Source: Cheilinus undulatus
Taxonomy: Eukaryota; Chordata; Actinopteri; Labriformes; Labridae
DNA length: 64,000 nucleotides
Reading direction: 5' to 3'
Assembly (NCBI RefSeq): GCF_018320785.1
Contig: NC_054875.1
Location: 18,354,632-18,418,631 of the forward strand
The position numbers and the translations under genes were made by a program. How positions within the stretch are numbered: the first letter of the stretch is position 1; every line of letters begins with the position of its first letter. Below are positions 25,324 through 36,700 of this stretch, one piece after another. The notes under the pieces were generated by a model. The model ran no database searches, was not told where the DNA came from, and saw only the letters and a list, made by a program, of their open reading frames with translations.

Positions 25324-26250
25324 ATGTCCCCAAATATGACTTGTGGAGCTCTCCAATTTTTCCCTCCAGGGCTCACTGTGGCCAAAAGAAAAGAGGTGCT
25401 TGAGCTTAGAAAGGTGAGCGCAGTCGCCTCATTTCGTTTCATTTTATTTGTTTTCTCGGCTTTTTTTGTACTTAATGTAATGTGTGGTTTTTAAATGGTT
25501 TGTTTTCTTTCAGACTATGAAGCCTTTGATGGAAAAAAGAAGGCGCGCCCGTATCAATGACAGCCTGAACCATTTAAAAAACCTGATCCTTCCTCTCACA
25601 GGCAGAGATGTAAGTGTCTTTATACATTTCAATAAATAACTTGAGAGGAAAAAAAATTCTTTTATGAGTCGAAAGAACCATCGTCATTTATTTGACATTG
25701 CACTTCTTTTTCATTTCTGCAGAAGTCTCGCTACTCAAAACTCGAGAAAGCCGACATCCTGGAAATGACTGTGAGGTTCCTTAGCAACATCCCTCCTGTT
25801 GACGCCAAAGGTAATTGTTCTGCTTGATTTACAGTCTCAACGATAGACACATGTACCCCATATGAGTACATGCAATATCAGGAGCACGAAACTCATTTTT
25901 TTTCCTCCACTTTTTCAGATTCCACAGAAAACTACAGGGATGGCTTCAGAGCCTGCCTTCAGCGTGTCGACGCTTTGCTTCCAAGAACCAATCTGGATCC
26001 AGAAGCGTATCAGCGGGTGAACGAGTTTATCAGGCACTCCACTCCCACCACCGCTGCCTCAACCTGCTTAAACTGCTGTGCCTTAAGCTCCAGAATCTTT
26101 CCTCAGATCCAGCAGAGACTGCTGAGTCTCAAATCCAGCTTCAGCTCCAGACAGCAGAGCCAGTCCCACAGCAGCAGCGGCGCCGCGGCACCTGGGCGCA
26201 CGCAGCCAGTCCCACAGGCTGTCAGCGCGGCCATGTGGAGACCTTGGTAG
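25324..26250 (+). CDS. hes2: Hes2-type bHLH-Orange transcriptional repressor, copy 2 (201 aa)
   Basis: Four coding exons with consensus GT-AG borders: 25324-25413, 25514-25609, 25723-25810 and 25919-26250 (606 nt, 201 aa plus stop). The order is a short N-terminus, a bHLH with the Hes proline (P34 in [13 protein letters not shown]), an Orange domain at about 95-131, a Ser/Gln-rich linker and terminal WRPW. The role is DNA-bound repression through Groucho/TLE. It shares length and exon phases with the copy 17 kb upstream, but keeps the intron between the GRD and KSRYSKLEK codons. The N-terminal 25 residues differ most between the two, while the C-terminus is almost identical. acot7 begins 3.1 kb downstream on the same strand, as beside mammalian HES2. 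Confidence 0.92.
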
Positions 26251-26696
26251 AATTCTGAAGCTTCATTGTCAGAGGCTTCCAAAAGCCCTTGAAAAATTGT
26301 TTATTAGCGTCTGTTGGAAATATGCATTATATCAACGTGCATTGCCACTAATGAAAGTCAGAATTAATCGTTAAATCGTTATGGTTGAGTATTATATACT
26401 TACTTTTTACTCACGAGTCTGTTGTCCTATATAAGTTGACAAGTTTAGACAGTCGAGTTTCTTTAAATCTGCATGTATGTATACGGTAAATATTTAGTCC
26501 ACATCTCGGACTAAGTGAATAAGGGCCATTGAAACAGCCCAGTAAGACCCAAGGGGTCATTGTGTTTGAATTTGCAGATGACTGCAGATTAAACTCGTAG
26601 ACATTCAATGTCACTATCGGTATCTCTGTTGGGATGTGATTCATTTTTTGCTACTTTCAGCAAATGCTGTAAATATATTAAAGAAAAAAAAAAAAA

Positions 26697-26702
26697 AATA
26701 AA
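26697..26702 (+). promoter_or_regulatory. Polyadenylation signal of hes2 copy 2
   Basis: AATAAA follows a poly-A stretch about 450 bases after the stop codon. Confidence 0.45.
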
Positions 26703-26760
26703 ACTACGATTTCGTGGTTAAATCTTGTGTTGTGAGTTTTCCTTGTGTTGTAATTCTGTA

Positions 26761-27952
26761 CACTCTAAAAAGTATTACTGCTATTTACTCAATTTAATCA
26801 ATGAATCAATGTTACACTCAAAAATGTCGAGTTGATTTCAAAGTCTTGGAATTAAGTTGAACAAATCGTCAAAAATGAGTAAATCTAACTTAGTTTCAAT
26901 TATGTCTACATAAATTGAGTTATTAGAATTAAAGTAAATTAAGTAAATGTACTCAAAGTTTTTAGGTGGCAGAAATCGATTTTTTGAGTATTAATTACTC
27001 AGGATTATGTTAGGTAGTTTTTCCTATGTGTTCTACATCAACTGCAATTACCCTTTTTTTCATCACATACTTTAATCTTGAATATTACTGCCTCCCACCA
27101 CAGCCTGACCTATGTGATTTCTAACACCAATAAGGGAATAACGCAGTTTAAATGATAAAGATCTCTTTGACCATGTTTATATTTACATTCACTATATATC
27201 CTAGCTGCCCCTACAGGCAGATGTTATCTCTCTGAGTTAGTGTCCTCACTCATGGTGCAAATGTGTCTAACGCCCAAAGGCATTCTGGGACAAAAAATAA
27301 TTACGATGACTGAGTGCAGAATACCTGAAACTTAAAATGTCTTCAACAACTCAAAAAAACAGAGCTTAAATAGTTTTTTGGATCTTTAATTTAAAATAAT
27401 CTATTTTTCTAACAACCTCCAGCTGGTCGGCCTTACAGTGTGCTTAGTTGTTGCTTCTGTAACTGCTGTGTATGTAAAAATATAATATTGTATCTTGCTA
27501 TAGTCCTAAGTCTGGTCAGACAGAGTAGCTGTTCCCGCAAAAACTGCACCGTTTGAATCAGAACTGTTGGAGAATGACATCACTCACTCACTTCCTCCCC
27601 ACTTCCTCAATTATTTTGAGTAGAATATTCAAGTCACTAATAATATTGAGTAGAACTGTGTAACATTTTATGTTCATAAAACTGGGAACTTTTCATAGTA
27701 TATACTCAAATATATCAATGAAACACACTGGAATTATTAAAGATATTTAAACAATTTAATCTGTTGGTCAAGTCATCATTTCTTTTAATTAAATTACCTT
27801 ATTTCAAAAAGATTCATGTTTGAGTTTAACTAAAAAATATTGATCATTTCAACCCAAATACTCAGAATAATGATGCCCATTGATTTTATTAAGTAAGAAT
27901 ACCTCAATATAATTGTTACATTAACTTGGCCCTTGAATTATTTTTTAGGGTG
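26761..27952. mobile_element. CACTA-like non-autonomous element
   Basis: The left end 'cactctaaaaagta' and the right end 'attattttttagggtg' (reverse complement 'caccctaaaaaataat') form terminal inverted repeats of the CAC type. TA lies on both outer sides. The arms are rich in 'ttaagt/acttaa' and 'ttgagta' motifs. There is no reading frame of note. En/Spm (CACTA) affinity is inferred from the CAC ends and the short duplication. Confidence 0.55.
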
Positions 27953-28316
27953 TATATGACAATCCGAGACAGCAATATTTTGAGCTTTTATGAAGCTAAA
28001 TATATTTAGCTCAGTCCCCAAAGAAATTAAGTTTTTATTTTAGGGTGGCTATATTATGGAAAAGTAAAGAACATTGCACAAAGTTGTAGATTATTTACGT
28101 GCAAGGATGTGTTTGCTGGTGTAGATGCAATAGGCTATATCAACTCAGTTAAGATAAAGAACACATAAGAGGATGTTTTTCCAGTTCAATGTATTAATCG
28201 CAATGCTTGGACTAGCGCTTTAACTGGTTTATCTGGTGACAAAAAATAACAAAGAAGTGACTAGGAATTAGTTCTCACATCACTATTCAAAGACCAAGTC
28301 AGTAGCAACAGTCTTA

Positions 28317-28777
28317 CACTCAGAAAAAGGAATCATGGCATACTTTATTTTCAAGTATTTACATGAATTTGATTTTATTTAAATGATTATTTTTTTAGAA
28401 TGTATTTATTCAAATTCAAATTCCTTAAGAACAGCAAAAATCTGTTAATTGCGAAAACAATTAAATTTAATCAGTTAAAACATATGAATATAGTTTAAAA
28501 ATGACGAGCTATGGATCAACCAAGATTCATTTAATTAAAATTTATGAGATTGGTTTAACCAAGTTCACATAAACATTTCAGTACATCCATTCTCATCCAT
28601 TGAAAACACATTGGGTTTATTGGTATTATTACATAAATTTCATTCTTGATTGTCTCATTTACATTTGAGTGACAAACATGAAGCAAATTAAGTTTATTGG
28701 CCTGTTTATGTTAAATCTAAGTAACTGAAATGGATGGAAATTTTATATGTAATTAGGCCAAAATATTTCTGTGAGTG
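28317..28777. mobile_element. Short CAC-ended MITE
   Basis: Ends 'cactcagaaaaa' and 'tttctgtgagtg' (reverse complement 'cactcacagaaa') bound a 461-bp AT-rich segment, with TA on both outer sides. It has no coding capacity and may belong with the CACTA-like group. Confidence 0.5.
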
Positions 28778-29039
28778 TAGAACTGAACATTGATACGACA
28801 GATATGTAGGTTAACGTACCTAAATGAATTCACCACGCTTTTTATCTTCATTTCAAGCACAACTGAAGTAGTAGCCTACGAAACTAAAGTCAAATGATGA
28901 TTTTTGGACTGGTAAAACAAACGCCAACAATAGGCAATGACTGTATCTACGTTAATGATTAAACGCGGTCTCTGTCGCCCTCTTCCGGCATATTTAGGAA
29001 GTGAAACTTATGGTTTCTAATTTCCTTTGCCCAATCATA

Positions 29040-29325
29040 TTCTCTCATACATCCTGAAAAGGCAGAGACCTCTACATCCCACATAAACTCCCGTTGTTGT
29101 TTCTGATGCTAAGTTTAAATTAACTTAAAGTTCATCCTGTGTAAAGCCACTCGGATAAAGAGTGCATTAGCACCAACATTGAACATCGTTCTTAAATACA
29201 TATGTGTATAATTTTCCACTAGATGAGTCAGCCCCAGTGAGCTTCCGCGGCGGGCACCAAAGAGGTTTGGTCTCCAGTCCTTATAACAAGAGACCAACAA
29301 GCTGCGGGACCTCCTAATCGTCACC
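29040..29325 (+). promoter_or_regulatory. Probable acot7 promoter and 5' UTR
   Basis: The segment before the acot7 start codon becomes GC- and CpG-rich towards 29240-29360 and carries a CCAAT-like 'cccaatcat' at 29030-29038. No TATA box is seen in the last 150 bases, as is usual for a widely expressed enzyme gene. The start site is inferred. Confidence 0.4.
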
Positions 29326-29378
29326 ATGTCGGTAACCGCGCCGGCGCGCGAAGCGGCATCCACGCTTCAACTGTGCAG
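29326..29378 (+). CDS. acot7: acot7 exon 1 (coding part)
   Basis: Codes for MSVTAPAREAASTLQLC plus two bases of the next Arg codon; the splice donor is gtacg. Confidence 0.88.
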
Positions 29379-30658
29379 GTACGATATTTAACACGAAACA
29401 TAAACACAGTGTGAGGTTAAATGTGCTCGTGGTCGACAAGTGACAAAGGTAGCACAGCTACATTAACACGGTAATACGGCGTAGTTGCATCGTTTTTAAC
29501 ACGATGGTAACACAGATAGTCCGCATCATGTCCTGTCGGTATGTTCAACAGACTATGAACACCCTGACTGTAGTCCGCAGGTGGTCTTTTAAACCCTTGG
29601 CTGGTTTATGTTAGACCTATCTGGAACAACACTTTAATTCAGCCGTTGGGCTGCCGGGTGCAGATCCGTAGACATAGCATAGGTGGACGCCGCATTAACT
29701 GTGTGCTACCATTCGTCAGCATGACCGCCATATTTCTATAGGCAAGCTCCTGTCAGAAGCATTCACTGTGTGGGAATTGTGGGCTTTCTTAATTAAAAGG
29801 CCCTCGCGTTTAAATAAAACGGATTTTGAGGAATCGTTCTTGTACTATATTTGCATTATTTGTTAATACAAATAATAAGAATCCTCGAGACAAAAAAATG
29901 AGTGAAGTCTGTAAATCAGAAATATTGCAAGGCAATGAAAATGTATAGTTACAATCTTAAATCATGGAGGATAGCTGTCGTTGATTTATTTCTAAAATAG
30001 GCTTACAAAATGGCATGTTTATAAGACCCCGTTCTAATAAAACATTGTTTATTTATTGTCTACACGGCTCTCATGATTTATACATAAATGATATGGATCA
30101 TTGAGTATGAAAATAATTCAATATAAACAATTAAATGTAATTGTCTGCGCTTTTTCTTAATTACTCACATGTTCCTCTTCTAGTTGTATTGCCTTACATA
30201 GCGGACATGCCTCATCCAATATGGCGGCGACCTCGTCGTACGACATCCAGTCAATGCTGCGTCTACGTTTATAAGTCTATACCAGTAGCATGTCGTATGT
30301 TATGACTTCACTTCAGTTTGCAAAGGGAGGGGACGTTTTACAAACCACTTACGACTCGAAAGGACCGCCATTATTTCCGAAAACTTGCGATGATTAAGAT
30401 GCGGCCCACCCTTAACAATTTTAAATAAAAGCTTCTAACAAATCACATAAAGGAAACACATCGCAAACACACAGCCATCTGTAGTTACAAAGGTTGCAGA
30501 GATAATGCAGAGATGACCCATTAAAACTCCTTGCGTAATGAATAGGTTTGCAGCATGTGTATGCTGTACCTGTGCTCACCCGTGGGTGGAGCTGTTGGCT
30601 ATATCTTTGTCATATAGCTCTGCGTTGAAAGAAAATAACGTCTGATGGTTTTCCCTCT

Positions 30659-30743
<85 letters not shown>

Positions 30744-33700
30744 TCAGAATTGTCAGATAAGCTACCATTATGAAATACACTGCCCTTGGATCTCAGCATC
30801 CCATCAGAGGCTCTGATTTTGGCCACCTAATGAAGCAAACACACCTGGAAATTAACCCTACCTGGATATTAACCCAAAGAAAACATAATAAAACTTACTT
30901 GATAATTTGTGTTTGCACATGATTCTTTGGATTTAGCAGTTGTGCAAATATAACTCCATTTTGGAGAGTTAGAATAGAGAGATGTGGCTTTTTCTCCAGA
31001 ACCAGCTGGGCATGCTGTTGAATGTGTGACACATCTGGAAGGTATTTAGGCTGGCTGCTTTGTGACTAAGGGTAAATAAATCAGAATCTGTTTCTGATTC
31101 TGATTTTGACCAAGGGGAAATAAAGCACCTGCTGTAAATATTAGATCCCCACAGAGTGCTGAGACAGACACAACACACACAGTAAGCCCTCAATTAAGAG
31201 AAAATGGCCTTTATTGTAAATTTATTTTAAAAAACAAAACAAAACGGTATTTCATGTACAATTATCTAATTAATTTTGAAAAGCAAAGCAGAAATGTTTT
31301 ATACTTTAATGAGCACATGTCAGTACCTGTAAAGTGATTTAAAAAAAAGCTTAGTTTTATTGTGTGACAGGCCTCTTTGTTATAAACCACCAAAGTTTAT
31401 AGAATAAAGCTTCATAATCATGAAAAATTAGGCAGTAAAATCTGCTCTAGGATGGTGTGGGTGTGTCAGTTGAATGAGCTGAAGCCACACCCACTCACAA
31501 GAAATTTCTTTTGTATTTATACAATCCTCTCAAATAAAAAAATGCTTCTGATCAGAGAGCAACTGCCTGGCTTTGAGCCAGAAGAAAGAGACAGAAGTTT
31601 GGGATTAAATTTACTGTATTCTGGCAAGATCTCTATGTTATGATGCTTTCAGTGACTGTGTGGCTACGTGGCTGATTGATTTGGGAAATTTACCTCTTAA
31701 TGAACAAAAAGCATGTAACTGTTAACCTTCAATGAAGACAGAGACATCAGCTTACAGACTGTACTGAGATGAACTTCTCGGTGATTATATTTTGTTTTAG
31801 TGTAGTGGGGTAATTCCCCATCGAGACTAGGGATGGCATGGCATGGCATATACAATACAATACAATACAATAACTTTATTGATCCCCGAAGGGAAATTCA
31901 TTTGTCTGGAGTCTCATCTGTTTATGGTAGAATTATATAGTCTTATTGCTGATGGTATGAAAGATCTTCTATATCTTTCTGTCCTGCAGCGAAGAGAGAG
32001 GAGCCATCAACCGCTGTTGTTTCTTTGGTCATTTAAGGAGATATGAAGTGGATGATCCATGTTCCTCAGAATGGCCTCCACCTTCTACATTTATATAATG
32101 CATTATACATTCATATTCTTCATTCATATATTTGCCCTGCTCAAATAAAACCAAGCCAAGGAAGAGGTGATCACCCTTTTAAGGGTATAAATCAAAAATC
32201 AGTCACACATAGAGCTCAGAGTTTTCATGTTTACGGCAACCTTATTCCAACATCTAGTGTGTTAAGACAAGTTTGGATTTCACTTTACGGGGATTTTTAA
32301 TAGTATATTTTGAAACTGAACATTGAGGAAGTGTTTCAGTCTGTACATGATCCTCATTTTCAAAGTTACATTTGTACTGAATCAAAAGACAGAGGAAATA
32401 TTCAACCAGTTGGCGATAATTTCTGAATCAAATCTGAGAACAAACACAATACTTCCTTTTAGTTCCCATTCTGTTAAAACATTACAAGTTTTAGGTGTGC
32501 CTGTGCTTTTCCCCCCGCTAACTGTTTGTCTGAGAGGGGGGTTTATTTGTAAAACTATAACTATTTTGGCAGTGACCTGGTCAGGCTTTTTCAGTGTTCT
32601 GCAGCTAGATTTCTTTACTAAATATTTTTCATGCTTCTCAACAGCACTTTGATGTAGATGTGACAAATTTTATTGACCAACTAATGTCTATTTAAGTATT
32701 TGTAGGTGTACTGGGATCCAGTCTGACCAGTCATGAAGCCTGAGGCGGGATCATTGTTAATGCTCTATGATGTCACTCACTACAGCAACATAAGGGCCTG
32801 AAATTTCAGGAGATGTGACTGTAGAGATCATTCAGGAGCGACGTTAGTCAGAGTCACACTAAGGGACAGAGTGTGGAGATGCATTGCTTTAGGCCTCAGA
32901 GAGGAGTGGATAAAAGACATGAGCACCTATCAAGACAGCTGGAATTTAGAGACAGCTCTAAATATCAACTCAGCAGGTGACACACACACACACACACACA
33001 CACACTCGTGGACACACACACAAAGAAAAATATGTTACTCTAAAATATAGATTCAGCACAAGAATGTCAGAAATAAAACTAATAGTCTTCTGTATTAATT
33101 TTTGACTTTTGTAACAGGAGAACAGTTAGAATCAATTTCAGACTGCACCTTGTGTTGCAAAATATTTTTCATCAGATGATATTGATTTTGTTTTTTATCT
33201 AAATGATGTGAGTAAAATACTTTAAAATTACTAACGTCAGATAATTTCTTAGAACTGTTGTTGCTGTATACTGTATCCTACTGCAGTTACAAACTTTAAT
33301 GGGCAGACTGAGGAATTCAAGAAGTGTTGATGGTGGTGACGTTCTGCAGTTGTAAATTTCCCCTCATGTCTTAACTGTCACGACTCTTTAAAAGAAGTGA
33401 TAGGCACTGTACACTCATTGTCAAACATTCAAACAGGGAACCCTGATCATTTCATAGAGTGTACTGAATAATCAGACTGTGAAGTATTATTTTGAAATAT
33501 TAAACGGGAACAATACACATGACTAATGCTAGATGTTAGTTCTCCACTTCTTGTGAAAAAGAGGATTACTGAATTTGGGAGTGCCTGCACTCATATGCAC
33601 CCCCCCCCCCCAACACACACACACCCCCACCGCCCCACACACACACATCCACACACACACACACAACAAAAACATGCATGCATTCACTCATTCATGTAGT

Positions 33701-36700
33701 GTGAAGCTTAACCATCAGATAAGTTCAAGACAGATAAGTATTCAGAGGTGAGTTAATTGGTACATACCTGTGTGGTTTGTGACCTCACAGTTTGTGAACA
33801 GATTAGATTGTAACTGGTAAAACAAGTTTAACGGACACGCTGAAGAATTTCAAAAAGCTGATGTTCATGAGAGCATGCTGACTGTAATAATGATACTCTA
33901 TGCAGTCATCAGGTGGACATGCAGAGGTGAGGCTAGTGCCAGATAAAAATCATAGCAACAACTTCAAAAATACCCTAACAACATATTTTATTCATTAGTG
34001 TTGGATAATCATCATTAAGGGTAATACATAAGCTCACCACTGAAAACGTGTTCCTAAACAGTTTATTTGTTCTGAAACAAACATCTATAATCCGCTAATC
34101 AGTGAAGCCTTCTTCACCTAAGTGTCAGCCTTATTTAACTGAATTATAAATGGAAGATATCATTTTTATCAGTATTTTTTTTTAATCTGAATTTTTTTTT
34201 AGATTATCAGCAGGATACTATTTTTTGAACCAGAGGAGATATCTTTGCCTAAAGGTACCGTATTTCATCCTGTGAGATTATAAGGATTTAACAGTTTAAA
34301 AAGTGTCTAAAAATATAAAATTATCAGTGGGGCCAGGTTTTCACATTTTTTATTCACAAAAACTGTTACTCTAACACTGAAAATACTGAAAGTGCAGGTT
34401 GTAATCCATCCATCTCATCTGACAAATTGCCATCTATCCTTGTTTATAATGCAGGATCATGGGGCCAAATGATGCCAACATTGTGGGCAACGTCCATGGG
34501 GGCATCATCCTTAAGATGATTGAGGAAGCGGGATGCATTGTAAGCACGCGGCACTGCAACACACAGAACGGGGTAAGAGACAACAACTACACTCTGACCT
34601 ATATTTTGGACACCCCACTTCACTGTTGTAGGTTATTCAAGATGGTAGGCCTTCTTGCCTTGTGTAGTTTTGAAGTTCATTTTTACAGCAAAGTTTGTGA
34701 ACTGTACAACAAACACATTGATCTAACTGAAATTGTTCCACCGTAAGTAGTGGGTTTGGTTGTTAGTTTTTCAGAATTGATTTATTGTTGATTTAATATC
34801 TGACACCTTTATAATGTAAAAAACGTGATAAAGTTCCACATTTCACCTTGTTTACTGAAGTGTATTCCAGTTTTAAGCCTTACTAGTCATGGAGTAAACA
34901 GTATTGCTTCACCCAGATCTTTTCACTGGTTTTTACTTTTCACCTGGTGAACTTTAACTGAGTTTTGATAACTTTCATCATTCGATTGTCATCTCATCTG
35001 CAACAGCGATGTAATCGTTCTTATGTTCTGCATTTCATTGCTAAGATAGACATTCAGATAAGCACACTGATGTGGAAAATATGCCTTTAAAAAAAAACAC
35101 CAGCTGCTTACTCCATGAAAAACAGAAGTGTGAAAGGAATGTATTATTTTAATATTTGAGGTATAAGCTTGTAATACATTATACTGTTGATTCTTTATTG
35201 TTTATTTCCATTCCCATTTTGATAGTTTTTCTTAATTATTCATTGGCACTGTATCTCCTTACTCTGTTTTTTCCTAAAATTATAAAGAAGATTGTCATGT
35301 CCATGGTAAATCTCCTTTATCTGTGCTCAGCTGTTTACACTGATTGAATAGTCCACATATTGTGTTTATCTTTCACAGACATCATGGTGCCTTTCCTCTT
35401 GTCTAAGTAGTATCTCTGAGATGTGTCGCAGTTGCATAGTTACAAACTCTTGTTTCTTTTCATATTAATCGGCACATTATGTTATCACTGTAGATTTATG
35501 TGATGTGTTACATTGGTTTTATGATGAGAGAAGTGTGCCAGACTAATACTTGTTACAGTGTTAAATTGAACAGGATGTGAACAACTATTGCTGATAGATT
35601 TTTATATTTTCCAAAATAGGCACTGGCAAACAAAAGCCAAGCCTTCTGAGTAGGATTTTATGAGATTCAAATTGGAGCTGTACCAACTTGGAATCAATGG
35701 TGGAGTCAGTCATGTCCCAGCATGAGGGTTGGGGGCTCACTCCCCTGCTTCTGCACCTGTATGCATGCTCTTGGGCAAGACACTGAACCCCAAATTGCTC
35801 CCACTGCCATGGCAATTGCATTTGAATGGGCAAGTATGGGATTAGTTAATGCTAATGGACACTTTACATATAGTTACAGCCTCTACCAGCAGTGTGTGAG
35901 TGCAGTGTGGATGGGTAAATTACCTACAGCAGTGGTACTCAACCCTATTCTACCAAAGAGCCACATTGTCTAAAAAATACTTTAGCAAGAGCCACAGTCC
36001 AACCCGGGAATGTAAGGTAGATAATAGATCAGTTAATCTGTAGTTGAAATGAAATACAACAGTGAATTGGTGGATAACTATGAGGTAAAATGGGATGCAA
36101 ATGTCTGTATAGTGTCAGAAGAAACAATCTGTCACTGATAATGGGCATATATTTATTTTATTTATCACTGACATCAGGCTAAAACCTTGCATCTCAATTT
36201 TTCATTATTTTAATTTGTTTTTATAAATCAATGCTATTGGTCACCCTTTACATCTGTCAGTGGTTTTAACCAATTTTAAAGCAATAAAATCTGTCAAAAG
36301 ATACGTTTTTTTTTTCATTCCCTAAAAGTGGTGACTTTGAAGATACCAGTCTTTGGTGCAACATCAGTGTTATGAAAGTTCCACCTGGCCTAAAGATTTT
36401 TTAAGATATCAGAATGTGCTGAGTTTAAGCTTTTCAAAGAGCTGATGAACTATGGTTGGCTATTTGGGTATTTATGTCTCACACTGGGGCATTTACTGTA
36501 GTTCTGTGGTTTTGTTAACGTAAGAGAGATGCTTTCTCATTTTTTTTCCACTCATTATTAATTCTTTAGCTAAAGGGGGAGGGGTCTCATATTGGTCTTT
36601 GCCCTGGGCCCCAAAATGACTAAAACCAGCCCTGCCTCACACCTATAGCTCTCCAGAGACATCGTTTCACCCTGCCTCATTTTGTAGCTTTGGTTTTATA

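Larger units (their letters stand above)
29379..34454 (+). other. acot7 intron 1
   Basis: It holds a YY1-like site at 30217, a long A/TA microsatellite (30659-30739), a second TTAA-type repeat copy (31321-32296) with a LINE tail inside, and CA-repeats at 32983-33004 and 33600-33665. No extra exon is supported. Confidence 0.7.

Noticed and set aside
30599..30826. 75-codon frame on the minus strand
   Set aside because: It reads through the poly-A/TA microsatellite, giving Ile-Tyr and Phe runs; it is not a gene.
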